Assembly: GCF_004116265.1 (NCBI RefSeq)
Contig: NZ_QOUX01000039.1
Location: 124,001-188,000, forward strand
Source: Anaerobacillus alkaliphilus
GTDB lineage: Bacteria > Bacillota > Bacilli > Bacillales > Anaerobacillaceae
Length of the DNA stretch: 64,000 nt
Direction of reading: 5' to 3'
The translations under genes and the position numbers were made by a program. This document shows, one piece after another, positions 18,412 through 27,942 of this stretch. The notes below the pieces were generated by a model that made no database searches, was not told the DNA's origin, and worked only from the letters and a program-made list of their open reading frames with translations. The first letter of the stretch is position 1. Every line of letters starts with the position of its first letter.

Positions 18412-20148
18412 ATGACTACTATTTCTACAATAGGTTTTCTTGCTCTTATAATATGTACCTATTACTTTCAAGTAAGTGAACAATTGGTTATTTTTTCTTT
18501 GCTAGTCTTATTTCTAGGAATTACTGAATACTATCCATTCCCAGTCTGGAGAGGCTATACTACGCTGAGTTTTCCGATTATTTTTACAATTGATCTAGTA
18601 TATGGGTTACCTGTGATGGTAGTTGTCTATGCAGCGGTTGTCCTAATAATAAATATCTTACATAAACGACCTTTTAGAGTTATTGCATTTAATCCCTCCC
18701 AACTTATATTAAGTTATCTAGCAGCTAAAGGCGTATTATTAATTTTCTTTAGCTTGTATTCTGGTGAACACTCTATTTTCATTGATATTATCGTTATTAC
18801 AATTCTTTTCTATATCATTAATAACTTATTAGTAGATATTGTGCTCATAATCCGGCCACAACCTTACCCTTTCACACTCTGGCGAAAAAAGACATTTACA
18901 GAAGGAATCAGTTTTCTATTTTCAATTTTCTACGTACTACTGCTTTTTATTTTAGGTGGGCAAAACCGTGGTATAATTGACGGCTTTTCTTTCTTTTTCT
19001 TCTTCTCACCTCTCATAGGACTATCATTACTAGGTGCGAGTAACTCCCGGTTACGAAAAGAAAAAAATCGATTGAAGACATTATTTAATATTTCAAAGCA
19101 ATTAAATAAACGTTTACCCTCTAAAAACTGGATTGACTCATTGAAAAATAGTATTGAAGATCTCTTAGGTGTTGAGGCAACGATGTTGTGGATCAAAGAG
19201 GAGGGTAAATGGGAGTTAGTTCTAGCAGAAGGAGAAGTCATTGAGAGAGGACAAGAAATTGATTTTAAAATGATAGGGAAATCAACTGTTTTTCCAGATC
19301 ATCGAAAAGAAGTAGGGCCACTAGCGACATATCTTGATGAAGGATTAAAAGCCTCTGTGTACGCTCCTCTCTATATTGAAGATGAACTTGTAGGGATGCT
19401 CGTAGTCGCAAAAACGAGAACACATAGCTTTAATGAGGAAGATGTCCAATTAATAAATGCCTTAGCCAATCAGCTGGCAGTTGTAGTGAAAACGAGATTA
19501 TTAATCTCAGAACAAGAAAAACGAATTGTTCTAGAAGAAAGAAATCGGATTGCCCGTGAAATCCATGATGGCATTGCTCAAACTTTGGCTGGAGGCATTA
19601 TGAAGCTTGAAACAGTAAAACGTAAATGGCAATTGGGACCTGAGCAATCATTAGTCACCATTGAGGATAGTCTGGAAAAATTGCGGCATAGTCTAAAAGA
19701 AGTTCGAGAAGTCATTTATGCTCTCAGGCCGTATCCAACCGAGCAAGTTAGTCTTCAAGACGCAATAAAAAAACGCATTTCAGTTTTGGTAGATGAGCAC
19801 GGAAATATTATTTATTTTCATGTAGTTGGGAGTCCAGTCATACTTGAAAATGAAGTTGAGAAGGTAATGTTTGATACATTTCAAGAAAGTATTCAAAATG
19901 TCGTTAAGCATGCAAACGCAACTAAAATTGATGTGCAATTAAATTATCAAACTGAACATATAGTATTAAAGATTAAAGATAATGGAGTAGGTTTCTCGCT
20001 CATGGAAGCCATGATTAAAGCGAGAGATGGTACTCATTTTGGTATAATCAGTATGAATGAGGAGGCAAAAAAAATTGACGCCTCGTTACAAATTGAAAGT
20101 AGCCCAGGAGAAGGAACAGTCATTATGTTGAAGGTACCAAAACCATAG
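18412..20148 (+). CDS. Membrane sensor histidine kinase with GAF domain (NarL-type partner)
   Basis: 578 residues from the first ATG. About seven hydrophobic segments (6-205), a GAF domain (about 220-360), then HisKA_3 with phospho-acceptor His385 (RIAREIHDGIAQ) and a HATPase domain (NVVKHANATK, DNGVGFS). The stimulus is unknown. The ATG has no ribosome site. A strong AGGAGGGG (18350-18357) lies before in-frame ATT (18358) or ATC (18364), and the intervening residues (AHTQKKEKLANIY) look like real kinase N terminus. Alternatively a 14-codon leader ORF (18371-18415) overlaps this ATG as ATGA. The response regulator gene follows after 17 bp. Confidence 0.88.
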   Translation: MTTISTIGFLALIICTYYFQVSEQLVIFSLLVLFLGITEYYPFPVWRGYTTLSFPIIFTIDLVYGLPVMVVVYAAVVLIINILHKRPFRVIAFNPSQLILSYLAAKGVLLIFFSLYSGEHSIFIDIIVITILFYIINNLLVDIVLIIRPQPYPFTLWRKKTFTEGISFLFSIFYVLLLFILGGQNRGIIDGFSFFFFFSPLIGLSLLGASNSRLRKEKNRLKTLFNISKQLNKRLPSKNWIDSLKNSIEDLLGVEATMLWIKEEGKWELVLAEGEVIERGQEIDFKMIGKSTVFPDHRKEVGPLATYLDEGLKASVYAPLYIEDELVGMLVVAKTRTHSFNEEDVQLINALANQLAVVVKTRLLISEQEKRIVLEERNRIAREIHDGIAQTLAGGIMKLETVKRKWQLGPEQSLVTIEDSLEKLRHSLKEVREVIYALRPYPTEQVSLQDAIKKRISVLVDEHGNIIYFHVVGSPVILENEVEKVMFDTFQESIQNVVKHANATKIDVQLNYQTEHIVLKIKDNGVGFSLMEAMIKARDGTHFGIISMNEEAKKIDASLQIESSPGEGTVIMLKVPKP

Positions 20149-20165
20149 GAGAGGGGGACAAGAGC

Positions 20166-20804
20166 TTGATAACAGTGATGCTAATAGACGATCATACAGT
20201 GTTAAGGGATGGCTTAAAAAGTATTTTTGAAATGGAAGACGACATTCAAGTTATTGGTGAGGCTGAATCAGGAGAGGTTGCTTTAAGAGCGGTTCCAAGT
20301 TTAAAACCTGATGTCATCTTGATGGATATTAATTTACCAGATCATAACGGTGTAGAGTTAACAAGGAGGATTAAAGAAAATTACAAGGACATTAGGATCC
20401 TTATCTTAACAATGCATAGCCATGAAGAGTATTTTATGGCGGCCATCCGCGAAGGAGCAGATGGATACCTTCTCAAGGATGCTCCGTCAGAACAAGTTGT
20501 TGAAGCGGTAAGGATGGTTATGCGGGGGGAAGGTGTTATTCATCCGTCGATGACAAAGAAGCTTTTTACATTCCACCAGCAGCAAAGTTTGGGTTCTAAA
20601 GAGTCAGAACTTACGGAACGAGAGAAAGAAGTACTAGCATGTTTAGTTCGTGGCTTAAGTAATAAAGAGATTGCTGAACAGCTTTTTATTAGCGATAAGA
20701 CCGTAAAAATTCATGTTAGTAAAATTTTCAAAAAGATAAATGTCAAAAGTCGTTCACAGGCTGTCATTCATGCTATACAGCATCAACTCGTACCAACTCC
20801 ATAA
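20166..20804 (+). CDS. Response regulator, NarL/FixJ family
   Basis: 212 residues: receiver domain with phospho-acceptor Asp54 (VILMDINLPDHNG), then a LuxR-type HTH (LTEREKEVLACLVRGLSNKEIAEQL). It is the cognate regulator of the upstream kinase. Starts at TTG, after GGAGAGGGGG. Its targets are unknown; the adjacent SLH-subtilase gene is one candidate by proximity only. Terminator follows at 20816. Confidence 0.9.
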   Translation: MITVMLIDDHTVLRDGLKSIFEMEDDIQVIGEAESGEVALRAVPSLKPDVILMDINLPDHNGVELTRRIKENYKDIRILILTMHSHEEYFMAAIREGADGYLLKDAPSEQVVEAVRMVMRGEGVIHPSMTKKLFTFHQQQSLGSKESELTEREKEVLACLVRGLSNKEIAEQLFISDKTVKIHVSKIFKKINVKSRSQAVIHAIQHQLVPTP

Positions 20805-20815
20805 CTCTATAATAC

Positions 20816-20852
20816 AAAGGTAGTAGTACATAACAGTACTTCTGCCTTTTTT
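20816..20852 (+). terminator. Terminator of the two-component operon
   Basis: AAAGGTAGTAGTAC (20816-20829) pairs with GTACTTCTGCCTTT (20836-20849), two mismatches, followed by a T-run. Confidence 0.8.
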
Positions 20853-20947
20853 ATTTACAACTTGTGAGTAATAGTCTTGTTTGGAAATACAGGTGATAAT
20901 GGTATTAATATTTAAAATATTTAGATTTTATAAAAGGAGGAAAATCA

Positions 20948-23380
20948 ATGAAGAAAAAGTATTTATCCATCTTTATGATCTTGGTATTTTTAGTAACAGC
21001 CTTTGGGGCTAGCATACCAGGAAAGGCGAAAGCATCACTACTACGAGACGTTATTGACTTAGAGTTAAGGCAAGTATTAGCAACGGCGACGGCTCCACTA
21101 GAAGTTATTGTTACGTTTGCAGGAGATGGGGCGCCTACACTAGACAACCTTAGTCTCTTAAAAAAATTGGGAATTGAGACAGGAATAACTTTTCAAAATT
21201 TCCCTATTGCAGGGGTACTCGCAACTGCAAGCCAAATTGACTTACTTAGTAAGGAAAAAGATGTTCGATCGATATACTTAAACAGTAGAGTGAAATTTGA
21301 AAACGCAGAAGCAACAGCACTTACTGGGGTTGATAAGCTTAGAACTGACGATACACTTCGAAAGCTAAATGGTGGCCTGCCAGTTTCAGGTAAGGGAGTA
21401 GGCGTTGTTGTAAATGATAGCGGCGTTGATGGTACACATGAAGATCACAAATTTGGTAGTCATCTTGTTCAAAATGTATTAGCAGCAACTAATCTTAACT
21501 CATTAGTTGGTGTTTTGCCAGTAACGTATGTTGAAGGTGTTCCTAATACAGATAGTAGCTCTGGCCATGGTACCCATGTAGCTGGGATTGTAGGTGGAAC
21601 AGGGGCTAAGTCAGGTGGAAAGCACGAAGGAGTTGCTCCAGGAGCGAATTTAATCGGTTATGGATCAGGTGCAGGTGTAGCTATATTAGATACGATTGGT
21701 GGATTTGATTATGCACTAACCAATCAGTTTAAATATGATATCCGAGTGATCACCAATTCTTGGGGAGCTACGAACGATATTGGAAGCGACTTTGATCCAA
21801 ATCATCCTGTCAATGTAGCAACAAAAAAACTATATGACCGCGGAATTGTAACTGTATTTTCAGCAGGAAATTCAGGACCTGGGGATGGGACGATTACTGG
21901 TAATTACAAAAAAGCTCCATGGGTGATTACCGTAGCCGCAGGGACAAAACAAGGGAAACTAGCAAACTTTTCTTCTCGAGGACAAAAAGGAAAAGGTGGG
22001 ACAGTAACGGTTGATGGAGAGATATGGCATTGGGAAGATCGCCCAACGATTACGGCTCCAGGACAAGATATTGTTTCAACTAGAGTCGTTTCACCAACAT
22101 CTGCGTTGGGAGCACAAAAGGATTTAGAGCTAATCGACTTAGCGTATTTGCCGTACTATACAACGATGAGTGGGACATCAATGGCTGCACCGCATGTCGC
22201 TGGGATTGTTGCCTTACTTTTAGAGGCTAATCCAACGTTATCGCCACTAGAAGTAAAACAAATTATTGAGGGTACTGCCACTAATATGCCTGGATATGAA
22301 GCTTGGGAAGTTGGTGCAGGGTACGTGAATGCACATGCAGCTGTTGATCAAGCGCTTACTGGGAAAAAGTATGGGCAAACGTTGAATATGAAACAAGTTT
22401 TTCATTCAAGTGTTTCAATGGAAACAACAACTGAACCTTTCTCAATGAGCTATACACCACTACTAGGAAGCAGCTTCACATTTGATGTTGAAACAGGAGT
22501 AACAGAATTAGTAGCTCGCATTAATGCAAGAGGATTACTTGGGGAAACAGGGAATCCAATTCGTTTGACGTTAGTTGATCCAAACGGTGAACAATATAGT
22601 TCAGGCATCCCATTATTATTCACTTTATCACCGAATCGAACGGTTCAAGTAGCTGGACCAACACCAGGAAAATGGACACTAAAACTAGATGGCTTAAACG
22701 GTATTAGTTTACCAGAGACGATTCAAGGTGAATTAACCTTTAATAAAGCAGGACAATTCTCAGGTTTAAATGATATCACTAACCATCCAGCTGAAGCTGC
22801 AATAAAGGTGGGGGTTACCAACCGACTCCTTGATGGATACCATAATGGGCAGTACCGTCCTGATCGAAAGTTATCTAGAGCAGAATTGGCTCAGTTTTTA
22901 GTAATGGGTGCTGGTATTCGCCAGAGTTTAACTGATAATTCCACTAATCCGTATGTTGACTCAGTTCTTGCCAAAGGTGCTGCACTTCAGGATGTTTATC
23001 AGGTCAATGATGGTGTCATGCGTTTAGCCGGAAATGGGAGTTTTAACCCGAGTGGATCAGTGACTAGAGCGGAATTAGCTTATTCATTGGTTCAAAGTTT
23101 AGGATTACAGGAGCAAGCTAGAAGCTTTACTGGCGATGTTACTGTTCATTATGGTGACAAACGAATTAAGATTGAAGATGCTAACCAAATTCCAGCAGAT
23201 TTACGAGGCTACGTCCAACTGGCCCTTGATTTAAACATATTAAATGCAACATTTTCAGTAAGCCAAGGTAGATTTGATCTGTTTCCAACTATTCATGCAG
23301 CATTTAAACCAGAAGAAACCATTACTCGTGGAGATTTTGCTGTAGCTATTACGAGGTATTATGCAACATATTTGCAATAG
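20948..23380 (+). CDS. SLH-anchored subtilisin-like serine protease (paralogue 1)
   Basis: 810 residues. Signal peptide (about 1-29), I9-like propeptide region (about 45-120), S8 domain with catalytic Asp157 (NDSGVDG), His207 (GHGTHVAG) and Ser411 (GTSMAAPH), oxyanion Asn308 (AGNSG). Then a beta-rich region (about 475-600) and SLH repeats to the C terminus (from GLNDITNHPAEAAIKVG to ITRYYATYL). It should be exported, anchored to secondary cell-wall polymer, and degrade extracellular protein. The catalytic Asp motif reads DSG instead of the usual DTG. AGGAGG site before ATG. A close paralogue lies at 25185. Confidence 0.93.
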   Translation: MKKKYLSIFMILVFLVTAFGASIPGKAKASLLRDVIDLELRQVLATATAPLEVIVTFAGDGAPTLDNLSLLKKLGIETGITFQNFPIAGVLATASQIDLLSKEKDVRSIYLNSRVKFENAEATALTGVDKLRTDDTLRKLNGGLPVSGKGVGVVVNDSGVDGTHEDHKFGSHLVQNVLAATNLNSLVGVLPVTYVEGVPNTDSSSGHGTHVAGIVGGTGAKSGGKHEGVAPGANLIGYGSGAGVAILDTIGGFDYALTNQFKYDIRVITNSWGATNDIGSDFDPNHPVNVATKKLYDRGIVTVFSAGNSGPGDGTITGNYKKAPWVITVAAGTKQGKLANFSSRGQKGKGGTVTVDGEIWHWEDRPTITAPGQDIVSTRVVSPTSALGAQKDLELIDLAYLPYYTTMSGTSMAAPHVAGIVALLLEANPTLSPLEVKQIIEGTATNMPGYEAWEVGAGYVNAHAAVDQALTGKKYGQTLNMKQVFHSSVSMETTTEPFSMSYTPLLGSSFTFDVETGVTELVARINARGLLGETGNPIRLTLVDPNGEQYSSGIPLLFTLSPNRTVQVAGPTPGKWTLKLDGLNGISLPETIQGELTFNKAGQFSGLNDITNHPAEAAIKVGVTNRLLDGYHNGQYRPDRKLSRAELAQFLVMGAGIRQSLTDNSTNPYVDSVLAKGAALQDVYQVNDGVMRLAGNGSFNPSGSVTRAELAYSLVQSLGLQEQARSFTGDVTVHYGDKRIKIEDANQIPADLRGYVQLALDLNILNATFSVSQGRFDLFPTIHAAFKPEETITRGDFAVAITRYYATYLQ

Positions 23381-23390
23381 AATAGTCTTT

Positions 23391-23424
23391 AAAAGTATCA
23401 AGCCTTTTGGTTTGGTACTTTTTT
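23391..23424 (+). terminator. Terminator of subtilase 1
   Basis: AAAAGTATCAAGCC (23391-23404) pairs with GGTTTGGTACTTTT (23409-23422), with one A-C mismatch and G-U pairs, followed by further T residues. Confidence 0.75.
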
Positions 23425-23480
23425 GTGTGGAGTGGTTAGGAGGAATAGTTAATAGCATGCACTTTTAGGGGTGAAGATTA

Positions 23481-25027
23481 GAAAAAGGTAACGCAAGGAG
23501 CTCTATCGTTCCCTTTAAGTAGTGAAGGTTATGACAAAGGTAACGCAAGGAGTTCTAGCGTTCCCTTTAAGTAGTGAAGGTTATGACAAAGGTAACGTAA
23601 GGAGTTCTATCGTTCCCTTTAAGTAGTGAAGGTTTTGAAAAAGGAAACGCAAGGAGCTCTATCGTTCCCTTTATGAGGTGAAGGATATGAAAAAGGAAAC
23701 GCAAGGAGCTCTATCGTTCCCTTTATGAGGTGAAGGTTTTGACAAAGGTAACGTAAGGAGTTCTATCGTTCCCTTTAAGTAGTGAAGGATATGAAAAAGG
23801 TAACGCAGTGAGCTCTATCGTTCCCTTTCTGAGGTGAAGGATGTGAAAAAGGTAACGCAAGGAGCTCTAGCGTTACCTTTATGTGGTGAAGGAAATGAAA
23901 AAGGTAACGCAAGAAGCTCTATCGTTCCCTTTCTGAGGTGAAGGTTATGAAAAAGGAAACGCAAGGAGCTCTAGCGTTCCCTTTATGTGGTGAAGGATAT
24001 GAAAAAGGTAACGCAAGGAGCTCTATCGTTCCCTTTATGAGGTGAAGGTTTTGAAAAAGGAAACGCAAGGAGTTCTAGCGTTCCCTTTATGATGTGAAGG
24101 TTTTGAAAAAGGAAACGCAAGGAGCTCTATCGTTCCCTTTAAGTAGTGAAGGTTATGAAAAAGGAAACGCAAGGAGTTCTAGCGTTCCCTTTATGATGTG
24201 AAGGTTTTGAAAAAGGAAACGCAAGGAGCTCTATCGTTCCCTTTAAGTAGTGAAGGTTATGAAAAAGGAAACGCAAGGAGCTCTATCGTTCCCTTTAAGT
24301 AGTGAAGGTTATGAAAAAGGAAACGCAAGGAGTTCTATCGTTCCCTTTATGTAGTGAAGGTTATGAAAAAGGAAACGCAAGGAGTTCTATCGTTCCCTAT
24401 CTGAGGTGAAGGTTATGAAAAAGGAAACGCAAGGAGCTCTATCGTTCCCTATCTGAGGTGAAGGATGTGAAAAAGGAAACGCAAGGAGCTCTATCGTTCC
24501 CTTTCTGAGGTGAAGGATGTGAAAAAGGTAACGTAAGGAGCTCTATCGTTCCCTATCTGAGGTGAAGGTTATGAAAAAGGAAACGCAGTGAGCTCTATCG
24601 TTCCCTTTATGTGGTGGAGGATATGAAAAAGGTAACGCAAGAAGTTCTAGCGTTCCCTTTAAGTAGTGAAGGTTATGAAAAAGGAAACGCAGTGAGCTCT
24701 ATCGTTCCCTTTATGAGGTGGAGGATGTGAAAAAGGAAACGCAGTGAGCTCTATCGTTCCCTTTATGAGGTGGAGGATGTGAGAAAGGTAACGCGAGGAG
24801 CTCTATCGTTCCCTTTATGTGGTGAAGGAAATGAAAAAGGAAACGCAAGGAGCTCTATCGTTCCCTTTATGAGGTGAAGGTTTTGAAAAAGGAAACGCAA
24901 GGAGCTCTATCGTTCCCTATCTGAGGTGAAGGATGTGAAAAAGGAAACGCAAGGAACTCTAGCATTCCCTTTATGTGTGGAAAGGAATGAAAAAGGTAAC
25001 GAAAGCTCACGGGAACGCTCTTTCACC
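23481..25027. repeat. 52-bp tandem repeat array, 29 units plus a partial unit
   Basis: Twenty-nine consecutive units, each exactly 52 bp (first at 23481, last full unit at 24937), then a diverged partial unit from 24989. No unit gains or loses a base. Consensus: GAAAAAGGAAACGCAAGGAG, CTCTATCGTTCCCTTTATGA, GGTGAAGGTTAT. Each unit holds an inverted repeat AAAGGNAACGC / GCGTTNCCTTT around GAGCTC or GAGTTC. Variants are mosaic: units 24 and 25 are identical, units 12-13 recur as 14-15, 5 equals 27, and 19 equals 28. Stops occur in all frames and 52 is not a multiple of 3, so it is non-coding. The rest of the 23425-25184 gap holds flanking AT-rich DNA and the next ribosome site. Confidence 0.97.
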
Positions 25028-25184
25028 TAGACGCAACCAAAACAACTACTCCCAATACGCCATTTGTACGATGGAAAATAGTACGGATGCAAAGGAGATT
25101 ACAACCTTTGTGGAATAGTTAGAAATCTCTGAATTTTAGATAATAAGGGTAGTAAGAAAATATCTTGATAAAGGGGAAAAGAGA

Positions 25185-27674
25185 ATGAGAAAACGTTTTT
25201 TGCAATTTCTAATAGCTTTATTGGTAATTACACCATTATTGAGTTTCAACGCTAGTCAAACAAACGCCATCGGAGGTTTATTGAAAGGCACGATAGGTGC
25301 AATTAAAACAACGATTGATCCCGAACTAGAGAAACTACTTAATACCGATTTAGGAATAGCAGAAGTAATTGTAACATTTCACGGTAATGGTCCAGCAAAT
25401 CAACAACAAATATCCTTACTTCAAAAGTTAGGCATTAACGATGCTTTACTTATGAAAAACTTACCTATCGCAGGTATGTTAGCAACAAAAAAACAAATTG
25501 AAGAACTTGCTAAGAACAGCGAAGTACGCTCAATCTACTTAAATACTAAACTAGAATACTATAACGCTGAGTCAACAGATATTACGGGAGTTAACAAAGT
25601 ACGTACGGATGACCAGATGCGAAAACAAAATGGTGGTTTTCCTGTTTCGGGTAAAGGGATAGGTGTTGTCATCAATGATAGTGGCGTGGATGGCACACAT
25701 GATGATCACAGGTTTGGTGATAACTTAGTCCAAAACGTAATGGGGACAACAAACTTAAATGCCTTAAGTGGTCTTCTTCCAGTCACATATGTAGAGAATG
25801 TAATTAATACAGATACAAATTCAGGCCATGGAACTCACGTAGCAGGAACAGTTGGAGGTACGGGTGCTAAATCTGGAGGGAAATACGAAGGTGTTGCTCC
25901 GGGCGCAAATCTTATTGGTTACGGTTCGGGTGGAGCGTTATTTATCCTAGATGGTATTGGTGGATTTGATTATGCTATTACAAATCAAGCAAAATATGGA
26001 ATTCGTGTGATAACAAACTCTTGGGGATCTTCTGGAAACTTTAACCCAGATCACCCAATAAACATCGCTAGTAAGAAAGCTTATGATCGCGGGATTGTCG
26101 TTTTATTTGCAGCAGGTAACGAAGGACCTTCAGAAAATACTCACAATCCATATGCAAAAGCCCCTTGGGTAATTTCTGTTGGAGCAGGAGTTAAGGATGG
26201 ATCGCTAGCGAACTTTTCATCTCGAGGAACGAAAGGAGTAGGTGGCACGTTCACAATCGACGGAAAAGAGTGGACTTGGAAAGATGAGCCTACAATTACT
26301 GCACCTGGTGTAGACATTATTTCTACAAGAGTTATTGCTCCACTGTCGGCTCTTTCAGCAGATAAGGACTTAGAATTAATTGATTTAGCTTACTTACCAT
26401 ATTATACGTCAATGAGCGGTACTTCAATGGCGACACCACACGTGGCAGGGATCGTTGCTTTAATGCTTGAAGCTAATCCACTTCTGTCACCAGCGGAAGT
26501 AAAAGACATCCTACAAAGAACAGCAACAAACATGCCTGGACGTGAAGCATGGGAAGTTGGAGCAGGTTACGTAAATGCTTATGCAGCATTAGAAGAGATT
26601 TTTTTTTACACAAATCAGTATGGGAAAACAGTAAATAGTTTTCAAACTTTTCATAGTAATGTAGATGTATCGGTAGATAGAATGCCATTTTCTGTTTCCT
26701 ATAACCCAGTAACACTAAGCTCTAATTACACCGAATTTGACGTTCAACCAGGAACATCAGGAGTAGTAGCTCAAGTTGATGGAAAAGGAATAATGAGTGA
26801 AACAGGAAATCCTATAAATTTAGTATTAATTGCACCAGATGGTACTGAAGTAAGTTCTGGAGTTAGTTTATTATTTCGACTAGAATTTACAAGAACAGTA
26901 TCAGTGAGTAGTCCTCAACCTGGTACGTGGAAAGCTGAAATTCGGGGATTGCGTGGAAATGAATTAAATCCTATTGGTATTGGTTTGCCAGAAGAAGTGA
27001 GTGGGACATTGTCATTTTCTAAGGTTGCTGGTTTCACAGGATTAGCTGACATTGCAGGTCATCCTGCAGAAAATGCTATAAAACTAGGGATTAATGAACG
27101 ACTGTTTGATGGCTTTTCAAACGGAAGATTTTCACCTGATGCAAAATTAGAAAGAAAAGATTTAGCTAAATATTTAGTTATGGGAGCTGGAATACGACAA
27201 TCGCTTAAAGAAAGCTCACTTACGGATGTTTCTGGAGCAGACCTGCCTTACGTTAAAGCAGTAGTTGCAAGAGGAGGGGCTCTCCGTGATGGTAAGCAAC
27301 TAAATAACGGTGTAATGCTTACGAGTAGTGGAAAGTTTAATCCGAAAGGTTCAGTTTCTCGCGAAGAACTTTCCTACGCGCTTGTCCAAAGCTTTGGGTT
27401 ACAACAAATGACACAAGGCCATAAAGGTGACGTCACCGTTCAATATGGAAATGAGCGTTTGGTCCTTGAAGACCAGCACCTTATTTCACCAGAATTAAAG
27501 GGGTATGTTCAAGTGGCGTTGGACTTAAATATCATGAATGCCTATTTTACAATATCGCAAGGTAAATACGATCTTGAACCTACTGTACATGCAAGCTTCA
27601 AAGCAAACGACGTAGTGACAAGAGGAGATTTTGCTGTAGCGATGACAAGGTTTTTCAATGCCTATTTAAAATAA
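25185..27674 (+). CDS. SLH-anchored subtilisin-like serine protease (paralogue 2)
   Basis: 829 residues with the same plan as the gene at 20948: signal peptide (about 1-28), propeptide, S8 domain with Asp165 (NDSGVDG), His215 (GHGTHVAG) and Ser414 (GTSMATPH), a beta-rich region, and SLH repeats from about GLADIAGHPAENAIK to the end. The two align along nearly their full length, so they arose by duplication, but they differ throughout and the copy is not recent. AAGGGGAAAAG precedes ATG. Upstream is the 52-bp array, with at most about 150 bp for a promoter between them. Confidence 0.93.
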   Translation: MRKRFLQFLIALLVITPLLSFNASQTNAIGGLLKGTIGAIKTTIDPELEKLLNTDLGIAEVIVTFHGNGPANQQQISLLQKLGINDALLMKNLPIAGMLATKKQIEELAKNSEVRSIYLNTKLEYYNAESTDITGVNKVRTDDQMRKQNGGFPVSGKGIGVVINDSGVDGTHDDHRFGDNLVQNVMGTTNLNALSGLLPVTYVENVINTDTNSGHGTHVAGTVGGTGAKSGGKYEGVAPGANLIGYGSGGALFILDGIGGFDYAITNQAKYGIRVITNSWGSSGNFNPDHPINIASKKAYDRGIVVLFAAGNEGPSENTHNPYAKAPWVISVGAGVKDGSLANFSSRGTKGVGGTFTIDGKEWTWKDEPTITAPGVDIISTRVIAPLSALSADKDLELIDLAYLPYYTSMSGTSMATPHVAGIVALMLEANPLLSPAEVKDILQRTATNMPGREAWEVGAGYVNAYAALEEIFFYTNQYGKTVNSFQTFHSNVDVSVDRMPFSVSYNPVTLSSNYTEFDVQPGTSGVVAQVDGKGIMSETGNPINLVLIAPDGTEVSSGVSLLFRLEFTRTVSVSSPQPGTWKAEIRGLRGNELNPIGIGLPEEVSGTLSFSKVAGFTGLADIAGHPAENAIKLGINERLFDGFSNGRFSPDAKLERKDLAKYLVMGAGIRQSLKESSLTDVSGADLPYVKAVVARGGALRDGKQLNNGVMLTSSGKFNPKGSVSREELSYALVQSFGLQQMTQGHKGDVTVQYGNERLVLEDQHLISPELKGYVQVALDLNIMNAYFTISQGKYDLEPTVHASFKANDVVTRGDFAVAMTRFFNAYLK

Positions 27675-27710
27675 TGAGGTAGGTTCCTTGTCCCTTCCTA
27701 TCCTTCTCCA

Positions 27711-27742
27711 AAAACCTAGAGTGCCAAAACTCTAGGTTTTTT
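27711..27742 (+). terminator. Terminator of subtilase 2
   Basis: 12-bp perfect stem AAAACCTAGAGT (27711-27722) with ACTCTAGGTTTT (27729-27740), then TT. Confidence 0.9.
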
Positions 27743-27756
27743 AGATTGCTTAGAAT

Positions 27757-27868
27757 AGGACAGAGGGACAGGTCCTCTGTCCCAGTTGGTATATAGGACA
27801 AGGGACCTGTCCCTCTGTCCTCTCCCTCTGTCCTCCCTCTGTCCTCATTTTGTCCCTATTGTCCTATT
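27757..27868. repeat. Cluster of REP-like hairpins (GGACAGAGGGACAGGTCC class)
   Basis: GGACAGAGGGACAGGTCCTCTGTCC (first unit, split here by arms GGACAGAG/CTCTGTCC), then an inverted unit GGACAAGGGACCTGTCCC followed by four CCCTCTGTCCT-like tails. Same core as the sequences around the transposase at 17.3-18.1 kb, so probable substrates of that enzyme or a relative. Confidence 0.7.
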
Positions 27869-27942
27869 TATTCCTTTTATTTTCCATGAAAAGGTGATAT
27901 TATATAGGAAATTAGAATTATCCATGACCTTGGAGGAAGATT

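Noticed and set aside
23481-25027. The repeat array as a CRISPR locus
   Set aside because: No distinct repeats and unique spacers are seen, the 52-bp units are near-identical throughout, and no cas genes are present.
23481-25027. The array as a coding repeat domain
   Set aside because: 52 is not a multiple of three, and stop codons occur in every unit and frame on both strands.
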